Shown here: piece by piece, positions 1 through 9,338 of the stretch | Layout of the letters: each line of letters opens with the position of its first letter | How positions within the stretch are numbered: the first letter of the stretch is position 1 | Assembly: GCF_036880985.1 (NCBI RefSeq) | Contig: NZ_JBAJNO010000003.1 | Coordinates: 186,001-250,000, forward strand | DNA from: Limibacter armeniacum | GTDB taxonomy: Bacteria; Bacteroidota; Bacteroidia; Cytophagales; Flammeovirgaceae | Direction: 5' to 3' | Length of the DNA: 64,000 bases | Notes under the pieces: model-generated | What the model saw: only the letters and a program-made list of their open reading frames with translations | Databases searched by the model: none | Told to the model about the DNA's origin: nothing | Position numbers and translations under genes: made by a program

Positions 1-562
1 TTACATTGGCATCAGACCCTACTCTACCTTCAGTCTGTCCCACGTTTTCGTAGTGCCACTGATTATGGTAAAGCGGATCATTTGGCTTCTCTGTCATTGT
101 ACGGTTGTGAGCACCACTTTCCTCAACCTGACCGAACTTTCTGTAAGAAGCCTGCATCTCTACATGCTCAACCTCAGTCAGTTCACCATACTTAGTGATT
201 AGTTCTTCGGTTGAGATAGTGCTATCCACCCTTACTTCATACCATAGGTCTAACCCGTATTCACGGTGCCTTGTCTCAAACCTTCCAGCAGGTCGGAAAA
301 CCCTCTTCAGTTTTGTAGCACGAAACTCACCATTCAAGATATTGAAGTCCACCAACCCTGTACGTACAGGATCAATCCCTTCTTCTTCTGAAATGTTGAC
401 TGCTTCTTCAGTCAATTGGGAAGCTGCTTCGGGCGTTAATTTAACCCGAATCACCCCCTTTGTAAACCCTCCTTCTGTGTCCTGGGCAGTAGCAATACTC
501 CCCCCTATAATTAGGGAACCCAGTAGAACGAGTAGTTTAAAAGTTAGTAACTTCTTTTTCAT
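1..562 (-). CDS. Subtilisin-like serine protease, N-terminal part (truncated by window edge)
   Basis: The minus strand is open from an ATG at 562 to the left edge of the window, giving 187 residues. It starts with a signal peptide (MKKKLLTFKLLVLLGS then a small-residue stretch ending in TAQ). A propeptide-like region follows, then the motif NDPLYHNQWHYENVG, which is typical of the start of the mature catalytic domain in secreted S8 subtilases of Bacteroidota. The Asp/His/Ser triad lies beyond the window, so activity cannot be judged. It is probably exported and self-processing. Family assignment rests on the propeptide junction motif only. Confidence 0.8.
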   Translation of the reverse strand, partial: MKKKLLTFKLLVLLGSLIIGGSIATAQDTEGGFTKGVIRVKLTPEAASQLTEEAVNISEEEGIDPVRTGLVDFNILNGEFRATKLKRVFRPAGRFETRHREYGLDLWYEVRVDSTISTEELITKYGELTEVEHVEMQASYRKFGQVEESGAHNRTMTEKPNDPLYHNQWHYENVGQTEGRVGSDANV

Positions 563-1237
563 AAATTTTTGTTTGTAGTATAAAAGATTGGGCCCCTCAT
601 CTAATCAAATAATAATTGAATTGGTTGTATTGATGTGAACCACTTTGTAATAAAATTTTGACAATTGTTTTAGCATTAACAGTGGTTCAATATTGACAAT
701 AATTAAATGAGTTGCACAGTGTTACTCCTTAACCCTTTTACTACAGGCATTAAAAACAACCATAACAACACCACTCAAAGCCCAAAAAGATGTTTTTTAA
801 ATGGGAAAAGTACTTTTTAGATAGGGTTAAAAAACAAGAAGGGAGGTTTGAATCACCAAAACATTAAAATGAAATACACCACACACACAATACAATCAAT
901 CACACAACACACCAAAAGCAAGTAATAAAAAGTAAAATACAGCTAAACAACGAATGATAATATGTTTTTCTTAAGTGATATAATGGGATAGGAATATGAA
1001 AACAGCAATATCACATCAAGATTGACCAATGTGAAAGAAAAGTATAATACTACATTATTTTTACATGATCTTATATTTCACTAAAAGCCATATTTTAAAA
1101 CTAAAAACCAACCAATTGTTATATATATAACTAGTTATTTTAAACAACAATAGCTCATATTTATATAGATTTTAGATTCGCAATAATAAATAAAAATATA
1201 ATCTCATCCTGCTTAATCTATTGACCATTAAACACAA
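563..1237. other. AT-rich intergenic region without a recognised gene
   Basis: About 670 bases between the protease start and the terminator at 1238. Stop codons are dense in all frames. The stretch has A/C-rich low-complexity sequence around 860-920. The protease promoter must lie in its left end. No RNA gene or operator was recognised. Confidence 0.5.
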
Positions 1238-1276
1238 AAATCCATCATAAACCTGAATCAGGCTTATGATGGATTT
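1238..1276 (-). terminator. Hairpin terminator after the TPR-LuxR gene
   Basis: Arms 1238-1256 and 1258-1276 are inverted repeats of 19 bases with a single mismatch, starting AAATCCATCATAA. They lie about 65 bases past the stop codon at 1342. On the minus strand the stem is followed by TTTGTG, so termination in that direction is likely. Confidence 0.65.
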
Positions 1277-1341
1277 ATATACATTTTATCTCTTTGTATT
1301 CTAGGTTCCTACCCTACGTAGATCTCACAAACTAGCTTCCC

Positions 1342-2964
1342 TTACATCTCCATTAAGAAAGTATTCAGGTTGGTACTTGTATTTGTAAGTTTTAGCTTTT
1401 TTCTCAGTCGTGATCGGGCTACCTCAACACTCTTAACACTTTGATGGGTAATATCTGCAATTTCCTTGGAGGACATTCCCAACCTCAGTAAGGCTGACAA
1501 CTTTTCTTCTCCCTGAGTCAGATCAGGAAAATCTTCTCGCAGTTTTTCATAAAACCCCTTGTGCACTTTCTGGTACCTGACTTCAAACTCCTCCCAAACT
1601 GTTTTGTTGATACTCGAATTGACATCTTTGATTACCTGCTTAAGTACTTCCTTATCTTCAGGTTGTACTTTTTCTTTTAAAGATGACAGTTGGATCACAA
1701 CTCCTTCCATTGCCGCATTCTTTTCCAACAGGTATATTTCCTTCATTACCAGTTCCCTTTGCCTGAGCTCAAGGTCCTTTTCCAATGACTGTTTTTCAAA
1801 GTAAGTACTCGCTGCACGGCTCCGATTCAACCACAGAATCAACCAAGTTATCACCACTGCAAAAACCAGCAGGATAATAATGATACTATAAATAAGTCTT
1901 GTTCTTTCCTGTTCTGCCTTTGCGACCTCCTCCTTTTTCTCAAAATCATATAGCATATGGAGGCGTGTGATTTCCTTGATACTTTGCTCGTTGAAAATAC
2001 TGTCATGGTAAGTCAGGAAATTCTCATGAGCTTGCAATGCCTGATCACTTCTACCTAATTCCTTATAAATAGTGTAAAGGAAATAAGAAGCACTTTCCAT
2101 ATGATCCAAGGCACCGATCTGGTCAGCACTGCTCAAAGCGTCCTCTGCTCTTTTCAATGCTTCCTTCGGCAATTCCTTCTTCAGGTAATAATTAGCCAAA
2201 AGCAAGTTACTCTCAATTAACTGTAACTGGTTGTTGGTTTGCTTACTATGCACTTTTGCCTTTTGAAGATACTCAAAAGCCTCTTTATCATTGTCCATGT
2301 GAAGGGCATTGTCCGCAAGGTTATTGTAAAGTGCACTAAATCCTGATAGGTCATCTATGTCATAGGTATTGGCGATTTCAAGTGCTTTCAGAAAATATTC
2401 TTTTGACTTATCAAAATCCTTTTGTTCTGAGCTGATACTACCAAGGTTGTTGTAGAACTTGTAGACCTGATTGATATTGGATGAATCCCCTTTTTCCAGC
2501 AATTTCTCTTGCTCCGAAATCACGTACCTTGAGAGTTCAGCAGCTTTGTCATACTCTTTCATCTGCATATGGACAATACAGATATTGCTGATCTGCCCTA
2601 TTTCACGACTGGTATCACCCAACTTCTCATATATCTTACGACACTTGATAAAATAGTCAAGTGCCTTACTGTGTTGTCCACTCTGAAACAGTAAAATGGC
2701 GATCTTGTTATTGGCAAAACCTTCCATTTCAAGATTTTCTATCTTTTTGGAAAGCACCAATGCCGCCTCGGCATATTCTAAACTTTTATCAAAATCATTG
2801 CTTAGGTAAAGTTTGGATAAATCCAAAAGCAGCAACGCTCTGACACTATCATCAACAGCTACTTCGAGCTGGTGTCTCAAGCTATCTACAGCAGTCTGCT
2901 TTTGCGCTATTCCACTAACCGACAGCAGCAAACCTATAATTAGACTAATTATCCTCTTGCTCAT
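1342..2964 (-). CDS. TPR-repeat membrane regulator with C-terminal LuxR-type HTH
   Basis: 540 residues. A signal peptide (1-21) is followed by tandem TPR helices (about 25-345), one transmembrane helix (about 357-380, IIIILLVFAVVITWLILWL), a charged coiled coil (385-430) and a LuxR/GerE-type helix-turn-helix (482-540, core EKLSALLRLGMSSKEIADIT). This periplasmic-TPR, single-TM, cytoplasmic-HTH architecture is common in Bacteroidota one-component regulators. It is transcribed divergently from uxaC across a 410-bp gap, so control of the uronate operon is plausible but inferred. No ligand can be predicted. Confidence 0.85.
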   Translation of the reverse strand: MSKRIISLIIGLLLSVSGIAQKQTAVDSLRHQLEVAVDDSVRALLLLDLSKLYLSNDFDKSLEYAEAALVLSKKIENLEMEGFANNKIAILLFQSGQHSKALDYFIKCRKIYEKLGDTSREIGQISNICIVHMQMKEYDKAAELSRYVISEQEKLLEKGDSSNINQVYKFYNNLGSISSEQKDFDKSKEYFLKALEIANTYDIDDLSGFSALYNNLADNALHMDNDKEAFEYLQKAKVHSKQTNNQLQLIESNLLLANYYLKKELPKEALKRAEDALSSADQIGALDHMESASYFLYTIYKELGRSDQALQAHENFLTYHDSIFNEQSIKEITRLHMLYDFEKKEEVAKAEQERTRLIYSIIIILLVFAVVITWLILWLNRSRAASTYFEKQSLEKDLELRQRELVMKEIYLLEKNAAMEGVVIQLSSLKEKVQPEDKEVLKQVIKDVNSSINKTVWEEFEVRYQKVHKGFYEKLREDFPDLTQGEEKLSALLRLGMSSKEIADITHQSVKSVEVARSRLRKKLKLTNTSTNLNTFLMEM

Positions 2965-3374
2965 TTTCTTATGCCTGAAATGCTATTCCCGCTGTTGGTT
3001 TTTAACTTACCTCTTTATTTTTAGTAAGGATGAATCAACTCTCTCTGTCATACAAGTGGTCACACCCTCAACCGCAATTTATATATTATTTTAATAAAAA
3101 TATAGATTATTTTTACACCTTTCATTGTAAATAAGACACTTTTATTCCTCTTTTCACCTAAAACTCAGATGAAAACTACATTCTCAATAAGTTTTCATCA
3201 CTCCCTGTTCTCATATGCACATGAATCGATTTAGAATGGAATTTCTTTGATAATTTTGTTTTTGCGCAATCGATTGCATAATTTCATGGCAGCTACAACC
3301 AAAATTTAAAAAGTCCTTCTCCAAAAACTAAGGAGTATGGATACATATAAGGTATTTTCTTAAAACCAAAGACA
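2965..3374. other. Divergent promoter region between the TPR regulator and uxaC
   Basis: 410 bases with no gene. TAATTTTG at 3251-3258 fits the Bacteroidota -7 consensus TAnnTTTG and would serve uxaC. The palindromes listed separately at 3224-3231 and 3266-3277 flank it. Confidence 0.5.
3224..3277 (+). promoter_or_regulatory. Candidate operator pair for the uxa operon
   Basis: AATCGATT at 3224-3231 and the perfect 12-bp palindrome GCAATCGATTGC at 3266-3277 have centres 44 bp apart. The second lies just downstream of TAATTTTG (3251-3258), where the transcript should start, as expected for a repressor site. A third, imperfect copy (GCAATCGATAAC) begins at 3377 within the uxaC start. The CG centre resembles LacI- or GntR-type operators; the binding protein is unknown. 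Confidence 0.5.
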
Positions 3375-4793
3375 ATGCAATCGATAACACAGACCCAAAC
3401 GATTTTTACTGAAAACTTTCTGCTCCAAAACAAGACAGCAGAAGCGCTCTACCATGAGTATGCCAAGAGTCTTCCGATTATTGACTATCACTGCCACCTC
3501 CCTCCTAACGAGTTGGCTGCCAACAAACAGTTTGAAAACCTGACACAGGTTTGGCTGTATGGCGATCACTATAAGTGGAGAGCGATGAGGACTTACGGTA
3601 TTGATGAAAAGTATGTCACTGGTCAGGCGAGTGATCAGGAGAAGTTCCAGATGTGGGCGAAGACGGTTCCGCAGACTGTCCGCAATCCACTTTTCCATTG
3701 GACCCACCTTGAGCTGAACCGCTATTTCGGGATAGATGAGTACTTGAATGAAAAATCAGCTGACTCAATTTATCAAGCCTGTAACGAAAAGCTGACGTCA
3801 GGAGATTTTTCTGCAAGGGCTTTACCTGTACAGATGAATGTAAAAGTAATCTGTACGACAGATGATCCGACAGACTCACTGGAGCATCACCTGAAATTAC
3901 AAGCTGAGAATTATGCGGTAAAAGTGCTGCCCACTTTCCGTCCTGATAATGTGCTGCGCATTGATGAACCTGCTTTTTTCCTAGACTATATCCAAAAATT
4001 GGAAAAAGCGGCTAACCAAGATATTGCTACGCTGGATGATCTGCTATCTGCACTAATGAGTAGAGTTGAGTTTTTCCATCAGGTGGGTGGTCGCCTTTCT
4101 GACCACGGACTGAATTACCTATTCTCCGCAGACTTCCATTTGGACACTGTTAAGAATGCTTTTCTAAAAGCTCGAAACGGACAGGCAGTAAACCCTGAAA
4201 ATGCAGAGCAGTACAAATCGTATGTCCTATACGAATTGGGCAAGATGTATCATGCCAAAGGCTGGACACAACAGTTCCACCTAGGGGCTATCCGTAATAA
4301 CAACGAGCGATTCCTTCGCACGTTAGGCGCTGATTGTGGAGTAGATTCAATTGGTGATTTCAGCCATGCGGAAAATATGTCACGTTACTTCAACCGCCTT
4401 GACAATGAAGATGCATTGGCTAAAACGATCATCTATAACCTGAACCCTGCGGACAACGAGATATTCGCTACCATGATTGGTAATTTTCAGGATGGCAGGA
4501 CTGCTGGCAAGATGCAATTTGGTTCAGGCTGGTGGTTCCTTGACCAAAAGGATGGGATGGAAAAACAAATGAATGCGCTTTCCAATATGGGATTGATCAG
4601 TCAGTTTGTGGGTATGCTTACTGACTCACGCAGTTTCCTTTCCTACCCAAGGCACGAGTACTTTAGAAGGGTACTCTGTAACCTGTTTGCTAAGGATATG
4701 GAAAGCGGGCTATTGCCACACGATATGCAATGGATGGGTGGCATTATTAGCGATATCTGCTACTACAATGCAGAAAAATATTTCAGGTTTTAA
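3375..4793 (+). CDS. uxaC: Glucuronate/galacturonate isomerase
   Basis: 472 residues, the usual length for UxaC (amidohydrolase superfamily). It converts D-galacturonate to D-tagaturonate, or D-glucuronate to D-fructuronate, the first step of cytoplasmic uronate breakdown. The N-terminal metal-binding motif IIDYHCHLPPNEL is present. So are the family blocks VWLYGDHYKWRAMRTYGI, NPLFHWTHLELNRYFGI and, near the C-terminus, MLTDSRSFLSYPRHEYFRR. It is first gene of a three-gene operon with uxaB and uxaA, 18 bases upstream of uxaB. A nearby pectate lyase fits galacturonate as the main substrate. Confidence 0.96.
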   Translation: MQSITQTQTIFTENFLLQNKTAEALYHEYAKSLPIIDYHCHLPPNELAANKQFENLTQVWLYGDHYKWRAMRTYGIDEKYVTGQASDQEKFQMWAKTVPQTVRNPLFHWTHLELNRYFGIDEYLNEKSADSIYQACNEKLTSGDFSARALPVQMNVKVICTTDDPTDSLEHHLKLQAENYAVKVLPTFRPDNVLRIDEPAFFLDYIQKLEKAANQDIATLDDLLSALMSRVEFFHQVGGRLSDHGLNYLFSADFHLDTVKNAFLKARNGQAVNPENAEQYKSYVLYELGKMYHAKGWTQQFHLGAIRNNNERFLRTLGADCGVDSIGDFSHAENMSRYFNRLDNEDALAKTIIYNLNPADNEIFATMIGNFQDGRTAGKMQFGSGWWFLDQKDGMEKQMNALSNMGLISQFVGMLTDSRSFLSYPRHEYFRRVLCNLFAKDMESGLLPHDMQWMGGIISDICYYNAEKYFRF

Positions 4794-4811
4794 CCCAAAA
4801 GCAATTCAATA

Positions 4812-6251
4812 ATGATTACGCAAGAAAATATAGTAAACAATAAAAAAGAGAAAGTAGCCCTTCCGATTAGGGTACTGCAGTTTGGGGAAGGAAATTTTCT
4901 CCGTGCTTTCGCTGACTGGGTGATTGATACCCTCAATGAGAAAGCGGACTTCAATACAGGTGTGGCTGTCGCTCAACCGATCCAACATGGCATGACCGAT
5001 GTACTGGCAGCACAAGCCGGTCAGTATCACCACCTGATTCGTGGTATTCAAAAAGGAAAGCAGGTCAACGATATCAGGCTAGTCAATTGTATCCAGCAGT
5101 CGATCAATCCTTTTGAAACTCCTGAAGCCTTATTTGATTTGGCGAAAAGTGAGGAACTTGAGTTTGTGATTTCTAATACCACTGAAGCAGGTATTCAGTT
5201 TAAGGAAGAAGCAAAACCTGAAGGACTTGTCCTAGCAGAGACCTTTCCCGGCAAGCTGACACAACTGCTGAAAATCCGTTTTGACTACTTCAATGGCGAT
5301 GAAAGCAAAGGATTGATTCTGATTCCTTGCGAACTGATCGAGCAAAACGGTGATACGTTGAAAGCTTGTATTATCTCCTATGCCAAGCAATGGAATTTAG
5401 GGGAGGACTTTGTAAAGTGGATTGAAAACAGCAACCATTTCTGTAATACCTTGGTAGACCGCATTGTACCGGGTTATCCAAAAGATGAGTTGGCACAACT
5501 GAAAGACAAACTGACTTTCGATGATAAGTTGGTAGTTGCTTCTGAGGTATTTCACTTGTGGGTAATTGAAGCCTCACAATATGCAAGAGAGCGTTTCCCT
5601 GCAGATAAATTCGGATTGAATGTCGTCTATACGGATGACATTACGCCTTACCGCACCCGTAAGGTGAGAATCCTGAATGGCGCGCATACTTCTATGGTTC
5701 CTGTTGGTTTGCTTTCGGGTATTGAGACTGTAAGGGAAAGTATGGAAGATAAAGTGGTCGGTGATTATATCCGAAAAGCCATGCTGGAGGAAATTGCCCC
5801 TACCATTGACTTGCCGAAACAAGAGATTGAGGACTTTGCTCACGAGGTAATGGAGCGTTTCTTGAATCCATTTATCAGACATGAGCTGAAAAGTATTTCC
5901 CTCAATTCTGTTTCGAAATACAAGGTTCGGGTACTGCCTACAGTTAAAGACTACTACCAATCCAATGGCAAGTTACCACAAAGACTGGTACTGGCTTTGG
6001 CATGTCTGATCAAGCTTTACCTGTCTGATGATTTCCAGATCAATGACAATGAAGAGGTCAAAGTATTTTTCGGTGAGTTGAAAAAACAGGCAGGCTCTGT
6101 TCAACAAATTACAGAGAAAGTCCTTTCCAATACTGAATTCTGGGAAGAAAACCTTTTGGATTTGGGTAACATGTCTGAACTGGTAAGCAATTTCCTGACA
6201 CAGATAGCAGAAAAAGGTATTACGGAAACCCTTCAATCAATTCAGTCATGA
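4812..6251 (+). CDS. uxaB: Tagaturonate reductase (altronate oxidoreductase)
   Basis: 479 residues, a full-length member of the polyol-type long-chain dehydrogenase family. It reduces D-tagaturonate to D-altronate with NADH in the cytoplasm. The N-terminal Rossmann-type segment reads LPIRVLQFGEGNFLRAFADW. The central KVRILNGAHTSMVP block carries the Lys and Asn/His positions expected in the catalytic site of mannitol-dehydrogenase-like enzymes. Its last codons overlap the uxaA start by four bases (ATGA, 6248-6251), so translation is probably coupled. Fructuronate reductase (UxuB) is the nearest alternative; the neighbours uxaC and uxaA favour UxaB. Confidence 0.93.
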   Translation: MITQENIVNNKKEKVALPIRVLQFGEGNFLRAFADWVIDTLNEKADFNTGVAVAQPIQHGMTDVLAAQAGQYHHLIRGIQKGKQVNDIRLVNCIQQSINPFETPEALFDLAKSEELEFVISNTTEAGIQFKEEAKPEGLVLAETFPGKLTQLLKIRFDYFNGDESKGLILIPCELIEQNGDTLKACIISYAKQWNLGEDFVKWIENSNHFCNTLVDRIVPGYPKDELAQLKDKLTFDDKLVVASEVFHLWVIEASQYARERFPADKFGLNVVYTDDITPYRTRKVRILNGAHTSMVPVGLLSGIETVRESMEDKVVGDYIRKAMLEEIAPTIDLPKQEIEDFAHEVMERFLNPFIRHELKSISLNSVSKYKVRVLPTVKDYYQSNGKLPQRLVLALACLIKLYLSDDFQINDNEEVKVFFGELKKQAGSVQQITEKVLSNTEFWEENLLDLGNMSELVSNFLTQIAEKGITETLQSIQS

Positions 6252-7867
6252 AAGCAATAACGATACATCCCGATGACAACTTGGCGGTAGCATTGAATAA
6301 CTTACCGAAAGACGCTTCGGTATCCGTTAACGGAAACAACTATACGCTTCAGGAAAACATCACCCTAAAACACAAGTTTGCCCTTGAAGACCTAGCAGCT
6401 GGTGACGAACTGTATATGTACGGCTTGGTAGTAGGCACTGCCAATCGTCCAATACAAAAGGGGACTGCCATCACCACTGAAAACGTTACACATAAAGCTG
6501 CTGCCTATGACCTTGACCGAATGGAAGAATACGTATGGGTAAGGCCTGACGTATCCAAATGGGAAAATAAAACCTTCAATGGCTACCACCGTACTGACGG
6601 TCAGGTTGGTACACAAAATATATGGTTGGTGTTTCCGCTTGTATTCTGCGAAAACCGTAATGTGGAAGTGATCAAAAAAGCGTTAGGCAAAGCCTTGGGT
6701 TACGACACAGACAACCAATACGAAAGGCTAGCCAAGCAACTGGTCAATCAATACGAAACGGGGTCTACTGATACAGAAACCGTTGTCGCTACTGAAACCA
6801 AGAAAGAGGTATTTGACAATGTAAAGGTACGTTTTATCACACACCAAGGTGGTTGTGGTGGTATCCGTCAGGATGCTGAAGCCCTTTGCAGATTGCTAGC
6901 AGGTTATATCAAAAATCCCAATGTCGCAGGTGCTACTGTACTAAGTCTTGGCTGCCAGAATGCAGAAGTAAGTCTTTTCCAAAAAGCACTGAAATTACAA
7001 CAAGTAGACAAGCCCGTTATTATTCTTGACCAACAACAAACTGGTAAAGAAGAAGACCTTGTCAGTACAGCAATAAGAGAAACATTCGACCAACTGGTAA
7101 AAGCCAATCAACTTACCAGAAAACCTGCACCACTTAGCAAACTTAATGTTGGGCTAGAGTGTGGAGGCTCTGATGGTTTCTCAGGTATCTCTGCCAACCC
7201 TTCTGTTGGACAAGCCGCAGACCTAATCGCCGCTTTAGGTGGAAAGGTAATGCTTGCAGAGTTTCCAGAACTTTGTGGCGTAGAGCAGGAACTGATCAAC
7301 AGGATAGGCAACAAGCCTTTGGCTGAAAAGTTTACAGGTCTGATGCGTCGCTATGAGCAAACTGCCATCGAGGCTGGATCGGGCTTTGATATGAACCCTT
7401 CTCCAGGTAATATCAAGGATGGACTAATCACCGATGCCATGAAGTCCGCTGGCGCAGCACGAAAAGGTGGTTTCTCTCCTGTCCACGATGTATTGGATTA
7501 TACCGAATATGCACAAAAAGGCGGACTAAGTCTGCTTTGTACACCAGGCAATGATGTGGAATCTACTACAGCACTGGCTGGTTCCGGAGCCAATATGATC
7601 CTGTTCACTACGGGCTTGGGCACACCAACAGGAAATCCTGTAGCGCCTGTCATCAAGATTTCATCCAATACCCAACTCTCAGAGCGAATGCCTGATATTA
7701 TTGACCTAAATGCAGGTCAGGTAATTGATGGCAAAACAAGTATTGAGCAAATGGGTGAACAGATGTTGGATTTGATTATCAAGGTGGCTTCAGGAGAGGT
7801 GGAAACCAAAGCCATGACATTGGAACAATATGACTTTATCCCTTGGAAACGGGGGGTATCGCTGTAA
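6248..7867 (+). CDS. uxaA: Altronate dehydratase
   Basis: 539 residues. An N-terminal SAF domain (about 1-100) is followed by the long UxaA catalytic domain. Diagnostic stretches are YHRTDGQVGTQNIWLVFPLV, the cysteine-rich THQGGCGGIRQDAEALCRLL, GLECGGSDGFSGISANP and LCTPGNDVESTTALAGSGAN. The conserved cysteines are those thought to hold the metal or Fe-S centre. The enzyme dehydrates D-altronate to 2-keto-3-deoxygluconate (KDG). KDG kinase and aldolase are not in this window and must be encoded elsewhere. Last gene of the operon; a terminator hairpin follows 29 bases after the stop. Confidence 0.95.
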   Translation: MKAITIHPDDNLAVALNNLPKDASVSVNGNNYTLQENITLKHKFALEDLAAGDELYMYGLVVGTANRPIQKGTAITTENVTHKAAAYDLDRMEEYVWVRPDVSKWENKTFNGYHRTDGQVGTQNIWLVFPLVFCENRNVEVIKKALGKALGYDTDNQYERLAKQLVNQYETGSTDTETVVATETKKEVFDNVKVRFITHQGGCGGIRQDAEALCRLLAGYIKNPNVAGATVLSLGCQNAEVSLFQKALKLQQVDKPVIILDQQQTGKEEDLVSTAIRETFDQLVKANQLTRKPAPLSKLNVGLECGGSDGFSGISANPSVGQAADLIAALGGKVMLAEFPELCGVEQELINRIGNKPLAEKFTGLMRRYEQTAIEAGSGFDMNPSPGNIKDGLITDAMKSAGAARKGGFSPVHDVLDYTEYAQKGGLSLLCTPGNDVESTTALAGSGANMILFTTGLGTPTGNPVAPVIKISSNTQLSERMPDIIDLNAGQVIDGKTSIEQMGEQMLDLIIKVASGEVETKAMTLEQYDFIPWKRGVSL

Positions 7868-7895
7868 ATGAAGTTTTGTGAGTTATTTTATAAAA

Positions 7896-7930
7896 AACAC
7901 CTTCAAAGACCTTTGGTATTTGAAGGTGTT
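7896..7930 (+). terminator. Terminator of the uxaCBA operon
   Basis: Perfect 12-bp inverted repeat AACACCTTCAAA / TTTGAAGGTGTT (arms 7896-7907 and 7919-7930). The A-run before it may allow it to work in both directions, also ending the convergent lipoprotein gene at 7972. Confidence 0.75.
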
Positions 7931-7971
7931 TAGTGTATCAATAAGTTGAAATCATAATCTAGCATACAAGC

Positions 7972-8748
7972 CTAATCTTTATCTAAATTAATATTAAGGA
8001 GGATCTCTGATTTTACTTTTTTACCATCTAAAATCCCCGGCTCCCATTTACCCATTCCTTTCAAAACAACTCCTATTTGTTTCTTAAGCACAGGCAAGTG
8101 TTTTTCATTGATTGGCTTTAAAATATGGGAACTATCAAAACTCCAATCCAACATTTCCCCTGTATTGTCAATCGTAACAATCACTTCTATATATTGATGC
8201 AAATGCATAGGAATTGTATCCCACCCTTTCGGATAAATTAGGTCCCTTTTTATAAAATACTCTGGATAGGTCATTTTATAAGTAGGGTTTTGATCTAAAT
8301 GCCAATACATATAGGTTTTTGTCTGCCAAGCTGCTAAATAAATACTGTCTGCCTTTTTCTCCATACTATCAATAAAACCTTGACTGAATCGGGATTTTAC
8401 CACACTATCCATATAGTAACCATAGCAATTTCTTTCAACTGTAGTACATGACAACCTGCTATCAAAGTGGATATTCTCTTTTGACCACAGTTCTTTAAGC
8501 TCTTCGTTGTAACGTGGCGTTCGCCCATAATATACTGTAAAAGTCAAGCTATCTTTTTCGGCATCAACTTTTGCCTTTTCTAGCTGCTCAAGACATTCTG
8601 TAGATGAATAATCTAATCCAAATTCCCATATATAGTTTTCGACCAAAGCTTCCTCTTTATCCGAAGTAGTATTTTCAGATTTGTTGCAGCTCACCAGAAG
8701 AACAAGTAAAAGAGATATACTTACGGTAAAATACTTCATCATATTCAA
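7972..8748 (-). CDS. Lipoprotein with TonB-C-like C-terminal domain
   Basis: 258 residues. The signal peptide ends in a lipobox (LLVLLVSC, Cys about 21), so it is probably anchored in a membrane on the periplasmic side. The C-terminal about 80 residues (IEVIVTIDNTGEMLDWSF ... MGKWEPGILDGKKVKSEI) resemble the TonB C-terminal fold, with its usual W-x-PG-x-x-DGK signature. No transmembrane anchor and no proline-rich linker of a true TonB is present. Function is unknown. Monocistronic, convergent with uxaA. Confidence 0.75.
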   Translation of the reverse strand: MNMMKYFTVSISLLLVLLVSCNKSENTTSDKEEALVENYIWEFGLDYSSTECLEQLEKAKVDAEKDSLTFTVYYGRTPRYNEELKELWSKENIHFDSRLSCTTVERNCYGYYMDSVVKSRFSQGFIDSMEKKADSIYLAAWQTKTYMYWHLDQNPTYKMTYPEYFIKRDLIYPKGWDTIPMHLHQYIEVIVTIDNTGEMLDWSFDSSHILKPINEKHLPVLKKQIGVVLKGMGKWEPGILDGKKVKSEILLNINLDKD

Positions 8749-8890
8749 TAGTTAGCAGTTATCAGTTTTCTGACCATAATAATGAGCATCCTAGGAATCG
8801 TTACAATATCAAATTACTTTCTAGACTAACTGATGATCATAGCAAAAGCTCATGATAGCTAGTTTCTTGCCATTTTGTTTTCACAAAAAA

Positions 8891-8920
8891 ACAGCGAGCG
8901 TCTTATTCAACCCTCGCTGT
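8891..8920 (-). terminator. Terminator of the small 74-residue gene
   Basis: ACAGCGAG (8891-8898) pairs with CTCGCTGT (8913-8920). On the minus strand the stem is followed by a run of seven T. It sits seven bases past the stop at 8928, which supports expression of the small ORF upstream. Confidence 0.8.
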
Positions 8921-8927
8921 CAAATGG

Positions 8928-9152
8928 CTATTTATGCCTGTACTGTTTTTTTCTATAAAACTTCCAGCTTTGCTTATTTTTATTTAGCGTAGCATTAATT
9001 GTCTCAAAGCCATGTGGAAAACAAAAAGAGCAGCCCATTAGCTCTCCCAATTCCAACCTAGAAACTTTTACATTCGAGATTTTAGACGGAAAATCTGCAA
9101 AACCAAACTCATTTTCCCCAAAGGCATTCAAGAACACTTTTTTGTCTTTCAT
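8928..9152 (-). CDS. Small conserved-looking protein of unknown function
   Basis: 74 residues from the ATG at 9152; an alternative ATG at 9176 adds eight residues. It has no signal peptide or membrane helix. Notable are a central CSFC cysteine pair (MGCSFCFPHGFETIN) and a strongly basic, aromatic C-terminus (SWKFYRKKQYRHK). I do not recognise the family. A well-formed terminator directly after the stop and an inverted repeat directly before the ATG argue that it is a real gene rather than a chance ORF. The Cys pair followed by basic residues could bind a metal or nucleic acid; this is speculation. Confidence 0.6.
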   Translation of the reverse strand: MKDKKVFLNAFGENEFGFADFPSKISNVKVSRLELGELMGCSFCFPHGFETINATLNKNKQSWKFYRKKQYRHK

Positions 9153-9154
9153 AT

Positions 9155-9187
9155 CATTGCATTTAGATGAAACCATCTAATGCAATG
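9155..9187. promoter_or_regulatory. Inverted repeat at the start of the small CSFC gene
   Basis: CATTGCATTTAGATG (9155-9169) and CATCTAATGCAATG (9174-9187) pair with one bulged base around a four-base loop. In the minus-strand mRNA the hairpin ends two bases before the ATG at 9152 and would mask a ribosome site. On the plus strand it is followed by a T-run at 9192-9197 and looks like a terminator. Confidence 0.5.
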
Positions 9188-9338
9188 CACCTTTTTTAAA
9201 AGTGATTAATCTTATCAATTGGACTTTGTTTAATATAAATTTCTATATACAAACAAAACAATAAATGGCTTATACCAAAAACCCGACTTACAATGTAAGC
9301 CGGGTTTCCTTCAGCAAATATGAAAACATGTTTTTTTA

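Noticed and set aside
195-578. 127-codon plus-strand ORF at the left edge
   Set aside because: Antisense to the signal peptide and propeptide of the subtilase; the minus-strand reading gives the recognisable NDPLYHNQWHY motif.
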